In this document: positions 22,156-33,109 of the stretch, piece by piece
Numbering within the stretch: the stretch's first letter is position 1
Layout of the letters: every line of letters starts with the position of its first letter
Assembly (NCBI GenBank): GCA_015832175.1
Contig: WJXW01000008.1
Location: forward strand, 1,054,001 to 1,118,000
Source: Paraphaeosphaeria minitans
Lineage: Eukaryota; Ascomycota; Dothideomycetes; Pleosporales; Didymosphaeriaceae
Direction of reading: 5' to 3'
DNA length: 64,000 nucleotides
Program-made: the position numbers and the translations under genes
Notes under the pieces: model-generated
Told to the model about the DNA's origin: nothing
Databases searched by the model: none
Seen by the model: only the letters and a program-made list of their open reading frames with translations

Positions 22156-22749
22156 GCCGCCCATGAACGGGATTTTAAGGAACGCCAAGAATCTCGAATT
22201 GAGCTTCCCGAGGACGATGCTAGGGTATTTGGTCTCTTCGTCCAATGGATGTATTACGGCGCATACACTATGATTCCAGCATTCGCACAGTCGCAACAAC
22301 CAGGAGACAGCATCAGCATACATGCGAGGTGCTGGATCCTTGGTGATAAGCTTCTCTGTACCGACTTCAAGAATGACGCTGTGGGTCATCTCTATGCGCA
22401 GCACGCATCCACTTTCCCTTGCAAGCCCGTCGCGACGCAAGACGTCGATTACGCATGCGAGAACAGTGTTACGAATTCGAAGTTAAGAAAGTTCTATTTT
22501 GCTTTCGTTATCGAACATTTTGCCAACCCAGATCGCTTGCAGGGAAGCACAGAGGAGTGGGATGATCTATTGCTGGCGCATGCTGATTTGAGGCAGCTCT
22601 TGCTTCAGAATCTCAGAATGGCAATCGAAGAGCGAGCCACCGTCGAGAATGAGGTAGAATATTTCGAGCGGGACGCTGCTGTTGCAGCACCCGCAGAAGA
22701 GCACGCAGAAGAGCACTTGCAGAGAACGGCTACGCATCGACCCGTATGA
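22156..22749 (+). CDS. BTB/POZ-domain protein, C-terminal exon
   Basis: The exon begins after TTTTTTAAAG and reads AAHERDFKERQESRIELPED, then ARVFGLFVQWMYYGAYTM. This is the second half of a fungal BTB/POZ domain, where the EA.E..I.LPED...F..F..W.Y.G signature is expected. It continues into the helical linker usual in fungal BTB proteins (ARCWILGDKLLCTDFKNDAV, FYFAFVIEHFANP) and an acidic tail. The first half of the BTB domain (the 'VHK..L...S.FF' region) is not visible upstream. The gene is therefore either 5' truncated or its first exon has diverged. Fungal BTB proteins of this type are mostly of unknown function; some are CUL3 adaptors. Confidence 0.65.
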   Translation, partial: AAHERDFKERQESRIELPEDDARVFGLFVQWMYYGAYTMIPAFAQSQQPGDSISIHARCWILGDKLLCTDFKNDAVGHLYAQHASTFPCKPVATQDVDYACENSVTNSKLRKFYFAFVIEHFANPDRLQGSTEEWDDLLLAHADLRQLLLQNLRMAIEERATVENEVEYFERDAAVAAPAEEHAEEHLQRTATHRPV

Positions 22750-24177
22750 TTTGCTATTTACAAAGAGGGCCGCCAATACGAAAAAGATATAACGCTAGTT
22801 GCACTGCAACATTCACGCGTTTGTGGGCTATAGGATGTGCGAAGCAACACATACCAGTTCCCACGTAGGGCTGGGGTCATGCGACGAGACTAGGCCAGTC
22901 TCGTCTCAGGAGCATGGGCTCTTAGTCCTAACAAAAACCTTGACTTTCCTTTTTGTCATTCCAGTAAGTGCTTCCATCTGCGTTGACATAGTATAAGCTC
23001 CCGTTCCTGAGGACAAAGTCAATGATAGTGGGTTTCTAGCTTAGTATTTTAATCGAACCTACCTATTTAGATACAACCATGAGAATGTATTGGAACCGTC
23101 GTCACGACGCGACCAGCGATTACCCTGAAAATCTAGTTAGCCTTATCCTAAGGATCGTATTGGATTAACGTTACCTGGTTATTTATTCCAGTGCGGACAG
23201 TCTTGTAAACTTGACGTGGCAGTCGCTGTCGCATTTTGAATGTAATTATTTGACCTGTTATAACGCACCACGATATTCGAAGTCGTCTGGGACCAAAACT
23301 GTCTCCCTGACAAAAGAGCGTTGTAGCGAGATTTATATGTGAATTACTACTAGCCTAAGTTACCGCTAGCAGTTCATTTGTTTGTTTGCCTTGTGTGGTG
23401 ACTCATTGGCTAGTAGCTAGGAAGAAGATCTAGAAGAGCTTATAGTTAGCAGTGTTTCGAGACGGCTTGATTCTTACCTTCTTACAGGTGAATATAATTC
23501 GAAGACAAGCGAAGACGTGGTCCCAAAACAGGACAAGGTGCAATTACTGGTTACCAACTAAGCGAACTTCTGGGGGCGCGTTTCTGGATCCACTTTCAGC
23601 CTTGATTGGAGCCCATTTGCTGGCTCCTGCTTGCCAATCCATCGGTTACGCTATGAAACGTTCTATAATTAGACGCGGGGATTGGTCGACCAACGAGCCT
23701 GCCATTACACACACCTATGCGTATGTCTTGCAATAATTAGAACGGTAAGCTTCCTGTAACGCCAGCGGTGGAAGGGCCAGTACAAATTTGCACAAAAAAG
23801 GCTTATGCGGTTGAGTCGCGTTGGATTTCTGTCGACTGAATGCTCGCTTGCACGTGTATTCGCGTCATCAGGTTAATTATGTTGGGGCTATAGAAATGGT
23901 TAAGCGTGGGACGAAGGGGCATTACCCCTCAAACCCCGCTTCAGAAGCCTCATTCTAGTTACGTTAGTTACTTCCGCCTCATGACTAATCACATCAATCG
24001 GCAGAGCGTCGTCCGTTTGCCAAAACTCAATCAATCGACTTACCCGCTAATTTCACCTAGCCTCCAGGTAGTTCTGTTGGCGGTATACCTTTTCAGGGTA
24101 AAGTCAAGTGAACTTGAACGGCAGCCTCCTTGTCTTCCTCCAAGATCCTCTGTCTCTGTCCAAGTACAGCCACATTA
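22750..24177. other. gene-free stretch
   Basis: No supported gene. Frames are short; the sequence is moderately AT-rich and rich in TA dinucleotides, in keeping with old decayed repeats. Confidence 0.5.
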
Positions 24178-24750
24178 ATGACGGAACCATTCATAATAAA
24201 CGTGGGCGGCCGCTCATTCACTACACTCAAGTCTACACTCGAACAGTCGCCATTCTTAAATGCAATGCTCTCGGATCGGTGGACTGACAGTACTTATGAC
24301 GTCAACGGGGTGCCTTTCATCGATCGAAGTCCCCTTCTATTCGAACACATTCTAGACTTCTTAAGAAGCTCTGTACCTCCTATTTTCTGGACACGGATGA
24401 ATGGCTTTGATCTGCCTTTATATGCGAGCTTATTCCATGAAGCTGAGTATTTCCAACTCGAAGTGCTCGCTACTTGGATCCGAAACGAGCAGTATATCAA
24501 CACAATCTTCATTACTTCATCTATGGAAGTGGTAACACTGAGCGACTGCGGTCATGGAAAGTCGCATTCCGGTGACATCGAACAAGAATTCGAACCTGGG
24601 TCTGTATCCAAACCCGGGAAGTCTACCACGTTGTGCAAAAGACTCCTCCTTCGGAAGAGTAGATTACGACTTCCGGTTAGTGATCATATGCTCATCTTCG
24701 TATGTACTTTGACTGACGTTAGTGCATGTTTAGGAAAGCCTCTAAGTTGA
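24178..24750 (+). CDS. KCTD-type BTB (T1-like) domain protein
   Basis: A 190-residue frame starting at ATG 24178. MTEPFIINVGGRSFTTLKST, LEQSPFLNAMLS, NGVPFIDRSPLLFEHILDFL and YASLFHEAEYFQLEVLATWI form a nearly complete potassium-channel-tetramerisation-type BTB domain (the NVGG.xF.T...TL and FIDR.P..F..IL..LR signatures). No membrane segments follow, so it is soluble, like KCTD adaptor proteins, not a channel. The C-terminal about 70 residues are unremarkable and may include unspliced intron sequence. It lies 1.4 kb from the other BTB gene but belongs to a different BTB subfamily. Confidence 0.7.
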   Translation: MTEPFIINVGGRSFTTLKSTLEQSPFLNAMLSDRWTDSTYDVNGVPFIDRSPLLFEHILDFLRSSVPPIFWTRMNGFDLPLYASLFHEAEYFQLEVLATWIRNEQYINTIFITSSMEVVTLSDCGHGKSHSGDIEQEFEPGSVSKPGKSTTLCKRLLLRKSRLRLPVSDHMLIFVCTLTDVSACLGKPLS

Positions 24751-25193
24751 TGAACTTAATAAATACACACAAAACACTCGAGGCGACGCACAAGGAGGAT
24801 GACAGGCACACAATGGGCCCTATACTTTAAGTATATTGTCACCTGTTGTTCATCACAAGCAGATAAACTACCACTACAAGACTATTCTCTTCTGAAACTC
24901 TAGTATGAATGAACCAAATTCGGAATACATTACGCTAGTACAGTGTTGAGGCATACTGTCGAATGGCTGAGGATATACACTCACGTGCAGTCACTGTCTC
25001 AGCTTCACGCATTCGCATTCGCAAATATGACCTTGGGTATGGAGGCACGTAGTTGGTGTTTGATTGCTACATCACGGGCTGTCCACTATTTTCCAGATGA
25101 ACATCTGCTCTGCCCTTTCCCGGAGTTATAATACGTTGAGCCCTATGCTCTCAACATCTCCCCTTCCCGACGCGGCCTGGAAATTTCCTGACT
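24751..25193. other. intergenic, nothing recognised
   Basis: Separates the convergent KCTD-like and dynamin-like genes; no gene or repeat recognised. Confidence 0.6.
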
Positions 25194-27555
25194 TCATCGC
25201 CTCAAACCGCCTACTGCCTCCCTAAACGTGTCCATGCCCTTCTCAAGCATTTCCTTGCGTGACTCGAGAAACGAGCGTTGCTGTGTCAGCTCTTGTGGTT
25301 CCGCAGCGATGTACTGCACGTCTTCGTCTGTAAGCTGATGAATAATCAGCCGCGAAACAATAACATTTGGAAGTGGCTCGACAAGATGGCGCTCGATGAC
25401 TTGCTTCGCAACAACATTAACAAAATACTTCAATTCGTCCTAGATTTGAGCGGTCAATTTAGATTAAGGATATTCAGAGTTGCTCGCTCACCTTATAGTA
25501 GGCTATTTGTTTATCTAATGCCTCTTCGGCCGAGAATTTGTCCATGTTCTGTTCAATGGACTCTGCCATGGCTTTCTTCATCAAAGTCGGGTCATAATGG
25601 GTGTGTTGAGCGTAGTTATAATGTAACTCTACCCTAGACGCTTTGTTTGCACGGTCTGTGATCTTCTCGTGTTTACGCTGGCGTTGTTTCTGCAATGTCG
25701 TCGTGAAGTAGTGGTTATATGTTAGAGGGAACCGCGCTAGATCCGCCAATATCTTTTGAAGCTCCTGTTTGCACGTATCGAGGGCGCTCGCTAGGGCTGC
25801 ATCCACACTTAGACTTGCAAGCCTCTCGACGAATTCTGCGGGGGCGCTGTGCTTTAGGACAGCATAGACAAATTCCCTGCAGGCACGCGCAACTCTGCTG
25901 ACATGTTCGAATGCGATAATCTTCCAAGGCTGCGACTGCTCCCAGAATAGTTGGCTGATCAAGAGGTGGTTGGAATCACCCTTCAACTCTGATCCCCACG
26001 AGCGTTCCAAAATCTTTTGTGCCCATACAATAGCTTCCTGTCGAGTGATCTGCCTTGGTTGCGGGATGAACGAGATACTATCGTCGTCTTCTAGGTCCTC
26101 TAATGCTTGCTTGATCGCGTCATCTTCAGCTTTGTCTTCATCGTCATCCCCAGGCCCCGAAGCGACAGCGAACTTCTGGCCTCGAAGCCGCATGTCATCG
26201 GCGAATCGAGTGTTCAGGTACTGTATTGCGGCTCGAAATCGTCGCAGATTCTCTCCGGCATCAACTGGAGCATCCATATCAACACAGCCGAAAAAGCTGT
26301 CTCGATAATGTCCCTCAAGTGCAGACTTGATGATATCATTGATACGCATGCCCACTTTCATAAGTGCCAAGCGCTGTTCGCTAATTGTCGTGCGCCTTTC
26401 GCCCAGTCTTTCAATGTCCTCAGTTGTTTCCTGGAGCTTTGTGGAGATTTCTTGTTTGAGTGAAGGCAGTTCTCTCTTGAGATGATCAAGCAGCAACTGA
26501 CTGAGGCGAAGGCGCAGTGAATCGATGCCTACACTGTCCCGAGCCAGATTGTTGTAGCGCCCTTTAGAAAAGAACATGGTCTCAGTCTCATTTCTTTGAA
26601 TAAAAGTGGAGTTCATCTCAGTGTCCGCACGGTTTCTTAGCATGTGCCAGCCCAGCTTGAAATAGATGTTCTTGTTTTGCGCTAGCTCGATCCAGTCTAA
26701 TTCGTTTTGCGAGCCTTCACGAAGGTAGTCAGGCTTTGTTATAATTCCCAGCGTCCTCTCGCTCTTTGTATCGATATTTTTGCAGTGGTCGAGAATGATC
26801 TGGTTGGCGAAGTCATTCTTGGCCGAGATAACCGCGAGGATGATCGTACGAGGGTTTCTCATGTAATCTTTGACGAGATCGAGAATCAATTCTTTGTCGG
26901 CTTCGGTTTGCGCTTTGTTGGTAGCATGAATTAAGCCTGGAAGATCAACTACAGTTCTGTCGTTATGAGCTCTCTTCGCACCGAAGACAATGGGAAATCC
27001 TTACAGCTGAGGGCGATCTGGTCCACAGATCTCGATTGTGAGTACATCTCTAGAAAAAGCTCTCGAATTTGCTGCTCCGACTTGCTCCAGACCCATAGCC
27101 TGTGTGGCATCTCCAATGATTGTTGGCAGTTGTGAGAAGTCTTCAATAGTCCTGTTGAATGCCCGCAGTTGTGCCTGTTCACTTTCGGGACGGTTTTTGT
27201 CGGGATTGATGGCAATCTTGATTGTAGGAACAGGATCACGGCGAAGGATGATCTCTGTCGCAAATCTTGTACACAGATTCTCTTTTCGGGGAAAAGGTAT
27301 TTCAGTGATAGCCTCTAGAACGGAGCTCTTGCCACTGGACTGATCACCACAAACAACTAATTGTGGGAGACTGACTACTCCATTGAGGCCAGTACGGCGA
27401 AGCCTGTCAGCAATATCCATAATCTTGCGTTGGCCATCGCTCTGGAGTGCTTGGAGTGATGCTGTGGTCACGGTGCCGGGTTCCTGAATCGTAGGACTGA
27501 CAGGCGTGGGAGCTTCCTCCCAGTCGTTTTCGGTTGAACTGTCCGTGGCCGCCAT
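25194..27555 (-). CDS. dynamin-family GTPase
   Basis: Three exons give 753 residues: 27555-27005, 26956-25492, 25439-25194. Introns are 48 nt (GTAAGG...GACAG) and 52 nt (GTGAGC...TCTAG), and both joins keep frame (GPDRPQ-LTVVDLPG and IAYYK-DELKYF). The start is ATG 27555 (MAATDSSTENDWEE). G1 is GDQSSGKSS, the switch region is NLCTRFATEI, G3 is DLPG, G4 is TKPD. The middle and GED-like C-terminal helices follow (TYNHYFTTTLQKQ; LIIHQLTDEDVQYIAAEP). There is no PH domain. This matches the large fungal group of Mx/Vps1-like dynamins, which are amplified in filamentous ascomycetes and have no assigned role. Canonical Vps1 or Dnm1 would be more conserved. Confidence 0.9.
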
Positions 27556-27915
27556 TTTGGTCTGTGGATATACCGTAGTCAATCGATGGGTCATACGAAT
27601 AGCCGAAAGGAAAGTGCCACACTGTCCAATCTTATAAGGTAGAGAAAGCATAACTCGAGCAAGCAGAGACTCTTAGTTTGCCTGCGTTTGGTGAATACTA
27701 CATTCCTCTAAGACGTTCTTAGGCTGAATGCATCTCAGAACTGCATTCCTGGAGCACTACCAGAGATAATGACAGGGAATCACGCCAACAATGACAGAAC
27801 TGGCAATTCTTTACAAAGTTATTGAAACTATCAAATCTAGATCCTTATGTTCCCGATATCCTCTGTTAACTTTGTGATGTCAACAGGCTGAGAAGATGAC
27901 TGCTATACACTTTGA

Positions 27916-28641
27916 TTAGCAAAGACTACAAAACTTATCGGGTAAAATTACCGAAGATTTCCTCTTCTGTATCCGTTCCGGGTATAGGAACCTCTGACCA
28001 AAGCATGTCATGCCAGAACGCCTGCCATGTGCTTCGAGAGCATGGAATGCGCTCTGAAAGCAATCCGTAAGAATTTGGCGAAGTCTCAACCGTTCTGTTC
28101 CGTTTTTTGTATAGTTCAGATATTTGCTTGGACGGAAACCACGGACAACGATCGTATCGTGACCTCGGATTTGAATCTTTTCGATCTCGACGTGGTCCCG
28201 ATACTGGGAGCATAACTTCCTTGCAAAGGCATTTTTGGCTGTCCTCGTTTGACATTGTAAAGAAAGGATGACGTTAGGCGACTTCAATTCCACAACTTCT
28301 TCGAAAACATTGTACGATGCCTCGAGAACATCATTGCTCAGATCATAGCGGCCTTGCCTCTCTTTGCTAAGTAGAATTCGCACGTCCAATATGGTGGCAT
28401 CCCGGAGTGAGTATTTCCCCTTTGAAGCCGTCCGAATAAGCAGGTCGACTTCTCGAAGTGTACTGCATTGCTGCATCATCTCGTCATACGTTCCACTATC
28501 AGCAATAGGCTCTAGAAGAACAATAACAATGCTGAGGCGACCTCTCGCGAGTCTTAGGGCGTTCGCGATCATGTTATCGGAAACTCCTGTCTGTCGATCA
28601 TCCATGCCCCATCGCATGATTGGTTTGAGGTATGCGTCCAT
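27916..28641 (-). CDS. uncharacterised fungal protein
   Basis: A 241-residue frame from ATG 28641 (MDAYLKPIMRWGMDD). Segments such as RLARGRLSIVIVLLEPIADS, LRDATILDVRILLS, SPNVILSLQCQT and IRGHDTIVVRGFRPSKYLNY suggest an alpha/beta fold with parallel strands. The arrangement loosely recalls uracil-DNA-glycosylase-like folds, but I see no catalytic motif that would support that. It lies 360 nt upstream of, and in the same direction as, the dynamin-like gene. Function unknown. Confidence 0.6.
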   Translation of the reverse strand: MDAYLKPIMRWGMDDRQTGVSDNMIANALRLARGRLSIVIVLLEPIADSGTYDEMMQQCSTLREVDLLIRTASKGKYSLRDATILDVRILLSKERQGRYDLSNDVLEASYNVFEEVVELKSPNVILSLQCQTRTAKNAFARKLCSQYRDHVEIEKIQIRGHDTIVVRGFRPSKYLNYTKNGTERLRLRQILTDCFQSAFHALEAHGRRSGMTCFGQRFLYPERIQKRKSSVILPDKFCSLC

Positions 28642-28784
28642 CTAGTATGTCAATTCATGGCGAAAATGTCAATTTGACACTGAGTGTGGAAGAAATATCG
28701 CGTCTTCTGCGCGCGACTTGTCCCGTTCGCAAAAGAGCTCTGCAAACAAAGAATGATTTAGAAGAATCACATGACAGACCGAGA

Positions 28785-29123
28785 GCAGCCGATTCCGTTT
28801 TCAGCTGCAAAAGACAAAAGCGCCGGCAACGGTGCTGGGCGGCGACGGCGTATTACCCACCTATGCTCGCTGCGCTTTGCGACTGAGTGATCGAGAAGCT
28901 GTGCCTATATTTGTGTGCGTTGTAATTTTTGGGCTAGTGTTGGTTCGTCATGAGCGGACACTTGGATAGGTGTGTGTTTTGCAGCTTCAGACGTGCTGAG
29001 AAACAAGAGAGGAACTTGCAAGGCGCCTGCGAGAGCCATCAATCTCGTACCCAGCCTGCGAACGGCCCTGATTAGGGTCCCGCTCGATATAACAACTGTA
29101 CGTTCCAAATTCTGGGCTACCTG
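28785..29123. repeat. repeat family R1, copy B (left part)
   Basis: Matches copy A (AAGACAAAAGCGCCGGCAA, GTGCTGGGCGGCGACGGCG, CCTATGCTCGCTGCGC, GATCGAGAAGC). It ends at TCTGGGCTACCTG, where a retroposon interrupts it; the right part resumes at 30248. Confidence 0.7.
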
Positions 29124-30247
29124 TTGATTGATTGATTGATTGATTGAATCCTACTCGGTTTCAGCCGCGGTTTCGTGCAGCTATGCCCGGATGCAGAGGT
29201 TTGGCAAACAGCCGACGCGCTGCCGAAAGAAATCGACATGCCCCACTTCACCGTACTGAAAGTACAGCCAGCTGTTCCCTTGCCTCCGCTTGTGGTCTGG
29301 CTTCTATCTACGACTACGTACATGCCGTCATGAGAAGTGACGTATCTGTGTCTGTGTGTTTGACTTCAAATGTATTGTCTCTGTTTTCGTGCGGTAAAAA
29401 AAACTCTTTTTCGTTGCCGTTGTATTGAGGCGTCGTAGAGGCGTCGGCCTCGTTTGTCGTATCTGCGTACCTACAGTCTCCCCCCAGTGTTCGGCTTCAT
29501 GTTGCTGTACCTGCCCTTGACCCTCAGGGCTTGCATTTGTTCTGTGTTCTTGTTTCTCCCATCTTCTTGCTGCCTCTCACTAGGTTCCTATGTGGCCGTG
29601 TGTTGTGTTGTGACCTGCCATTGGCGGCAGCGCCAACGCACCAGCTGCGATGCAGCTTCCCGAGAGCGAGGCTCCGCTCCTTCGTGCTCTTGGGTCTAGT
29701 AGCCATGCAACGCTATCGCGACTCGCCTCAGACCTTGTCGGGTATGTCGGAAGGGGCACCACTCCTTCGACATGGGGGCGACAGTGGACGAGGCTGTCTG
29801 TGACTGTGTATTGTGTGGCATCTATAGTAGCATGCCGGGTGTCTGTGAGGCGATTTGCGTGAGCGTTGATGTCGTTCAATCCGGAGGGCCGTCGATGCGG
29901 GACGTCGCAAACGATGTCGAGTGGCGGGCTGATCAGGAAGCCCACCAGAAATTGTGTGTGTTGTGGCTGTACGAGGTTTGGGCTCCGTCGTCGCTTTCGT
30001 GATGCGGCATCGTGGCTAGATGGTTATTGCTGCCGTCAATGGGTGTGTCATGTTGCGTAGCCTGCTCGCAAATTTTGCTTTCGTGACTGCCGCGGCCGCA
30101 ACCATGTTTCTACAGGTACCATAACGCAGAGGGATGCGCTTTGGCCTATAGAGACGATTGCGGCCGCTAGCAGAGATGTTTCGATGCTGTTGTGATGGAT
30201 AATCCAGGAATTGAATTCTCGCTGTTTGTCGTGTTTTCGGTCGTATC
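29124..30247 (-). mobile_element. 1.1-kb non-autonomous retroposon with (TTGA)n tail and 13-bp target duplication
   Basis: Flanked by a perfect direct repeat TCTGGGCTACCTG at 29111-29123 and 30248-30260. The 3' end, read on the minus strand, is a six-unit TCAA tail (29124-29147 on plus), as expected from target-primed reverse transcription. The uninterrupted target sequence is seen in R1 copy A near 21495. No long ORF or reverse transcriptase, so it is a SINE-like or 5'-truncated LINE-derived element. Relatives lie at 37196-37684 and 56050-56350. Confidence 0.75.
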
Positions 30248-30360
30248 TCTGGGCTACCTGTCTCAATGTGGCTCTCTCTTGCTGCTATTTTAGTTCGCGG
30301 GCCTGGTTCTGGGCGCAGCGGGGTAGCAGCTTTCTGCATGGGCCAAGCATAGCCTGTGCT
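30248..30360. repeat. repeat family R1, copy B (right part)
   Basis: Resumes after the retroposon with TCTGGGCTACCTG, CTATTTTAGTTCGCGGGCCTGG, matching copy A at 21495-21560. Confidence 0.65.
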
Positions 30361-30550
30361 CACAAGCGACTAATACCTGATTATGCCTAGGCGCCCGACC
30401 TTAGCTTGGGCATGAGTCGGGCTTCCTCATTGGCGACGCTGTTGGCGGCGCTAAGGTTCCTCGCTACGATGAAAGGCATTCATTATGTGAGGCACGGATC
30501 ACTAGAATGAGGAGAAGAAATTATGTAATTATTTGCATGGAAGAGCGAGA

Positions 30551-31886
30551 CTAGTCGGATCCCCCTCGACTCGATGATCCTTGACTGACTGCAACATCTG
30601 GACGGGGCTCCGCCTTCAGTGTCCTGCCGCTCCCATATTGCGGCTGCCAATTTGTCGCTCCCTCGTTTGTATGACTACTGTTGATTGACGCGCCGTCATG
30701 CGTAGTTGAAACTTTGACCTCGGACCTTCGAAGACTCATCTGCAGGAAATCCCCAGACACCTTTTGGATGGACTGATCACTTAAATGGCCTCCAAGCTGT
30801 CTGATAAAGTCACCATAACCACGATTCTTCCCGTGGATAGTCTTTTGGCTGTTCGAGACAAGAAATTGCACGGCTTCATCCCCAGTCGCATGGTTGTCGA
30901 TAACGCTTATATTCTCTTGCAGGTGTTGATCTGCTTTGGAGCAGATATCCCTGCATTGTCGAGCAGTGGACCATTCCTCGCGCAACCTCGCAAGATATTC
31001 TGTATCCTCATGTTGCGCTACCGCGGGCATTTGGATCATACGATCTAGGATCTCTTGCATTCGTCTCTCTAGCCTCGCAGTCGTCTGTTCTATGCTAGTT
31101 TTACATTGTTGTATACCGTCGATTGTGATTTTTTCAGGTGTAGCATCCGAGTCCCTAGATGCGCTGTAGGCTAGCGTCGGCTGAACCTGATCGATAAGCT
31201 CGGAGAGCTGAGCACATATTGTAAGGCACCTTTGTGTGCTTAAGCGTTCGTCCTTGATGCGATGCAATTCTGCTGTCTCGGAGCTTGTTACAGTACGTGC
31301 CAGTAACGATTCGAGCTTCGCATCGACGTTTTCGAGGCGCGCCTCAAGGTCATTTGTTGCAGTTCTGATGAGGTCCTTGTATCCTTCGAGACGCTCAAGG
31401 GTGACGGATGAATTCCGACTGTAGTGCGCGAAAGTCAGCTTGGTTCAGAAGACGGAAGTGCGAAGCTCACAGTTGTACATCTGTAAGTGCAATGACGATT
31501 GTTGACTTGTACGCTGCTAGCGAATCTTTGAAATCGTTGATGTCATCTCCCATATACCTCAACTTGGCCCAATCTCGGAAACTTCGACGATCGTCCCCAG
31601 ATCGCTGGCAGCATTTCTGAAGTTCTTGAAGAAACTCTTCGCAGGCATTTCCGCATCGTTGTATAGGCAGCTCAAGTGCGGAGAGATGCGCATCTGGCTG
31701 CGACTTCACAGTGTCGGTCAACGATTCTAGAATGCCAACAAGTTCCCCTAACTCGTCGACGAGGTCGCGTACACGCTTGGGTTGGGTTTTGAAGCTCTGG
31801 ATCGTGGTGTAAAGTGTAACACAAGATTTATGAGCAAAGATGACTAATGCCAGCAGTCCTGAAGCAAGGCTCACAGGGTCGGCCAT
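30551..31886 (-). CDS. stand-alone PigL_N (fungal NLR N-terminal-like) protein
   Basis: Two exons, 31886-31471 and 31418-30551, joined across a 52-nt intron (GTGAGC...CTACAG) in frame (LTDVQL-RNSSVTLERLEG), giving 427 residues. The N-terminus MADPVSLASGLLALVIFAHK, then LVDELGELVGILESL and YMGDDINDFKDSLAAYKST, is the helical domain found at the N-terminus of many fungal NLR/STAND proteins (PigL_N type, PF17111). Here it is followed only by coiled-coil helices (MQEILDRMIQMP, LREEWSTARQCRDICSKADQ) and a Ser-rich tail, with no NACHT or repeat domain. The open frames end at a normal stop, so this looks like a natural stand-alone form, not a truncation. It lies 2.4 kb from the broken NLR, on the same strand. 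Confidence 0.8.
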
Positions 31887-33109
31887 TGTAATGATGGTTG
31901 TACGGTGGCGCGGGACGACCTAGTGTGAGACTGGCTCAGACCTCACTTAAGTACGATGGCAGGCAGGAGTCGCGTCATTCGGTACGTAAGCTGCGTGTTT
32001 GATTGGTCCATATGGTTAGCAAAGCCCGCATGTTTGCGGCGCAGTTAACACGTGCAAATGCTTGTGATCATTCCCACACCAAGTACTTCCACTCATCCTC
32101 TAATTAGAGTTCTAGCAAACGCCAAGAAGGTGCGTCTGAACACGATCCGAAGACGGTCCCCGCTGCACTGCAGATCTCTGTTCTTAGCTCGCTGGAAAAT
32201 GAGAGAGGGCGGAGCGGATGAGCATAAATCCGAGTTACGCTGCCTGCTTTGGTTTTGCCGAGGCTTTTGACCTTCCGGGGTAAGTTCAGAATTGAACCTC
32301 TTGATTATTGGTCAAAGACCTTGACCTTAATAGATACGCAAGGCTGCAACTGGGAGGCATAGCAGCAGACGCGTATAAGCCTGTAATCAACGACGTAGGG
32401 CCCTGTAGTCTAAGAAAATTATGTTACACCTGTGGACCAGAAGCTGATTATGCAAGAGTATAGCAACGAGCTTGTTCACGCCTAGGGCAGTGGTGACAAG
32501 GCCTCCATCATCAGAGATATTTCTAGTCGCTACCGTCGCTCGTCGCTGACGATTAAAATCTGGGGTCGCTAGAGATGTGGGTCGCTGATGGCCCCCGTGA
32601 TTACCCTTGACCATCTTGAGAGAGACTTCCAGTTCAACAGTTTGATTTGTCTGATGTTGATATACAAAGAAATCTAGTCGACTGTGTCGCCACTGTTGAC
32701 AAACGCCAGAAAAAGGGATTGAAGATGTAGCATGGAGATATCCCTCCAACGCTGATGCGACACCGCGGCGTTGGGCACATTCTTAAAAGAATAGTTTCAC
32801 TTACTGCAACCGAGGCAACAACATTTCTCCAACGTTGCGCATTCCAGATTCAAGCAGAATAAGGGTTATTCATTGCCTGGCGCCCTTGCTTCAACGAATC
32901 GTCCCGAGTAACTAATGTAACCACTTATGGTGAGCACACGCTGCACTGTAGCCCAAAACGCGATGGACTATGATCCCAAAAGAAGGCCTTACATGTCATT
33001 ACGGGTGCCCATTCTGGACCCTAGCAAGACTCTATTCCGGGATTCCGCAAGCTTCCGGTCCATCTTTCGGTCCCCCTGTTCAGACTTCGCCGGCTTGCTA
33101 AACGCACCC
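31887..33109. other. gene-free stretch
   Basis: No supported gene. A minus-strand frame at 32387-32749 has no recognisable domain and no coding-like neighbours. Confidence 0.5.
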
